Origin: Caulobacterales bacterium
GTDB lineage: Bacteria; Pseudomonadota; Alphaproteobacteria; Caulobacterales; Caulobacteraceae
Reading direction: 5' to 3'
NCBI GenBank assembly: GCA_019510435.1
Contig: JAEKKJ010000008.1
Location: 124,001-188,000, forward strand
DNA length: 64,000 nt
A program made the position numbers and the translations under genes. Position 1 is the first letter of the stretch. Each line of letters starts with the position of its first letter. Shown piece after piece: positions 63,403 to 64,000 of the stretch. Under the pieces are notes generated by a model, which had not been told where the DNA came from, ran no database searches, and worked only from the letters and a program-made list of their open reading frames with translations.

Positions 63403-64000
63403 TTGTCCAACACCCCGACGCCTGCGGGCGCCCGGCGGCTCAGCCTCTCGACCCGGCTGTTCTACGGCTTCGGCTCGGTGGCCTTCGGGGTGAAGGACAA
63501 CGGCTTCTCCTACTTCCTGGCCTTCTTCTACGCCCAGGTGGTGGGGGTGCCGGCCCAGACGGTGGGCCTGGCGATCATGCTGGCGCTGATCCTGGACGCC
63601 TTCATCGACCCGATCATCGGCCAACTCTCGGACAACACCCGCTCCCGGTGGGGGCGGCGGCACCCGTTCATGTACGCCGCGGCGCTCCCGGTGGCGGTGT
63701 CGTACCTCTTGATCTGGAACCCGCCCATGGCCTGGAGCCAGGGCGGGCAGGTGGCCTATCTGGTGGCGGTGGCGGTGCTCATCCGCACCTTCATCAGCTG
63801 CTACGAGGTGCCGTCGGCGGCCCTGGCGGCGGAACTGACCACCGAATACGACGAGCGCACCCGCCTGCTCAGCTACCGCTACCTGTTCGGCTGGGTCGGG
63901 GGCCTGGCCATGTATGGCCTGGCGCTGGCGGTGTTCCTGAAGCCCACCGCCGCCCATCCCGTGGGCCAGCTGAATCCGCAGGGCTACGCCCACTACGGCC
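63403..64000 (+). CDS. GPH-family MFS transporter (sugar/organic-acid symporter type), truncated by window edge
   Basis: A TTG start with GGAGG eight bases upstream opens a frame that stays open to the window end (about 199 codons). The translation has STRLFYGFGSVAFGVKDNGFSYFLAFFYAQVVG, then ILDAFIDPIIGQLSDNTRSRWGRRHPFMYAAALPVA and YEVPSAALAAELTTEYDERTRLLSYRYLFGWVGG. The DAxxDPxxGxxSDxTRxRWGRRHP motif is diagnostic of the glycoside-pentoside-hexuronide:cation symporter family. At least five membrane helices are visible. The C-terminal half is outside the window. Confidence 0.88.
   Translation, partial: MSNTPTPAGARRLSLSTRLFYGFGSVAFGVKDNGFSYFLAFFYAQVVGVPAQTVGLAIMLALILDAFIDPIIGQLSDNTRSRWGRRHPFMYAAALPVAVSYLLIWNPPMAWSQGGQVAYLVAVAVLIRTFISCYEVPSAALAAELTTEYDERTRLLSYRYLFGWVGGLAMYGLALAVFLKPTAAHPVGQLNPQGYAHYG

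Overview
The window is about 64 kb of very GC-rich, densely coding chromosomal DNA. Codon use, short ATGA/TGATG gene overlaps, TonB receptors, Tat-type signals and families such as AmpR-linked beta-lactamase, rutA and S46 peptidase all suggest an alphaproteobacterium, most like Caulobacterales (Caulobacter/Phenylobacterium type). This placement is an inference from family resemblance. No rRNA, tRNA, CRISPR array, transposase, integrase or prophage gene was seen. No gap between genes exceeds about 260 bp.

Layout. 1-5.3 kb: a cut-off flavin monooxygenase coupled to an ATP-grasp protein, an HxlR regulator, an SDR, a thioredoxin-fold isomerase, a frameshifted nitronate monooxygenase and an ornithine-cyclodeaminase-like enzyme. 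5.5-10.4 kb: an EmrAB-TolC-like efflux unit (HlyD adaptor, TetR, DHA2 MFS pump, NodT outer-membrane factor). 10.5-26.2 kb: mixed hydrolases, an S46 dipeptidyl peptidase, an EF-hand lipoprotein, LysR and TetR regulators, a sulfatase, a TonB-dependent receptor, a degenerate M28-like protein and a GST. 26.2-30.5 kb: a LOG-family nucleotide hydrolase followed by rutA-rutB-rutC, a nitroreductase and an orphan Pycsar-effector-like (PycTM/DUF5706) membrane protein.

31-56.7 kb is a nucleobase-nitrogen island. An exported adenosine deaminase, a NUP-family protein and an NCS2/AzgA permease supply purines. guaD, xdhABC, puuD, uraH, uraD, puuE, alc and allA take guanine/hypoxanthine to glyoxylate plus urea. 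ureDABC-EFG splits the urea. Divergent from urease lie the genes of the URC uracil-degradation pathway (GTP-cyclohydrolase-II-like URC1, DUF1688 URC4, upp), which also yields urea. The island therefore funnels purines and pyrimidines into urease, while rutABC is a second, separate uracil route.

56.9-64 kb: a class A beta-lactamase with divergent ampR, a LysR/NmrA-type pair, a CoA transferase, a regulator with two TetR domains and a GPH-family transporter running off the right edge.

Regulatory and repeat structure is unusually rich. Two families of palindromic intergenic repeats are scattered through the window: GTTCCTCTCCCAC hairpins (plus a related element with GCGCCCCCT ends) and GTCATCCC...GGGACCCA elements. 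They sit inside the rut and urease operons, where one provides the rutB ribosome-binding site and one lies inside a small urease-operon gene. The URC operon leader carries a terminator-like hairpin whose 3' arm is echoed by three 16-bp tandem repeats, a candidate attenuator.
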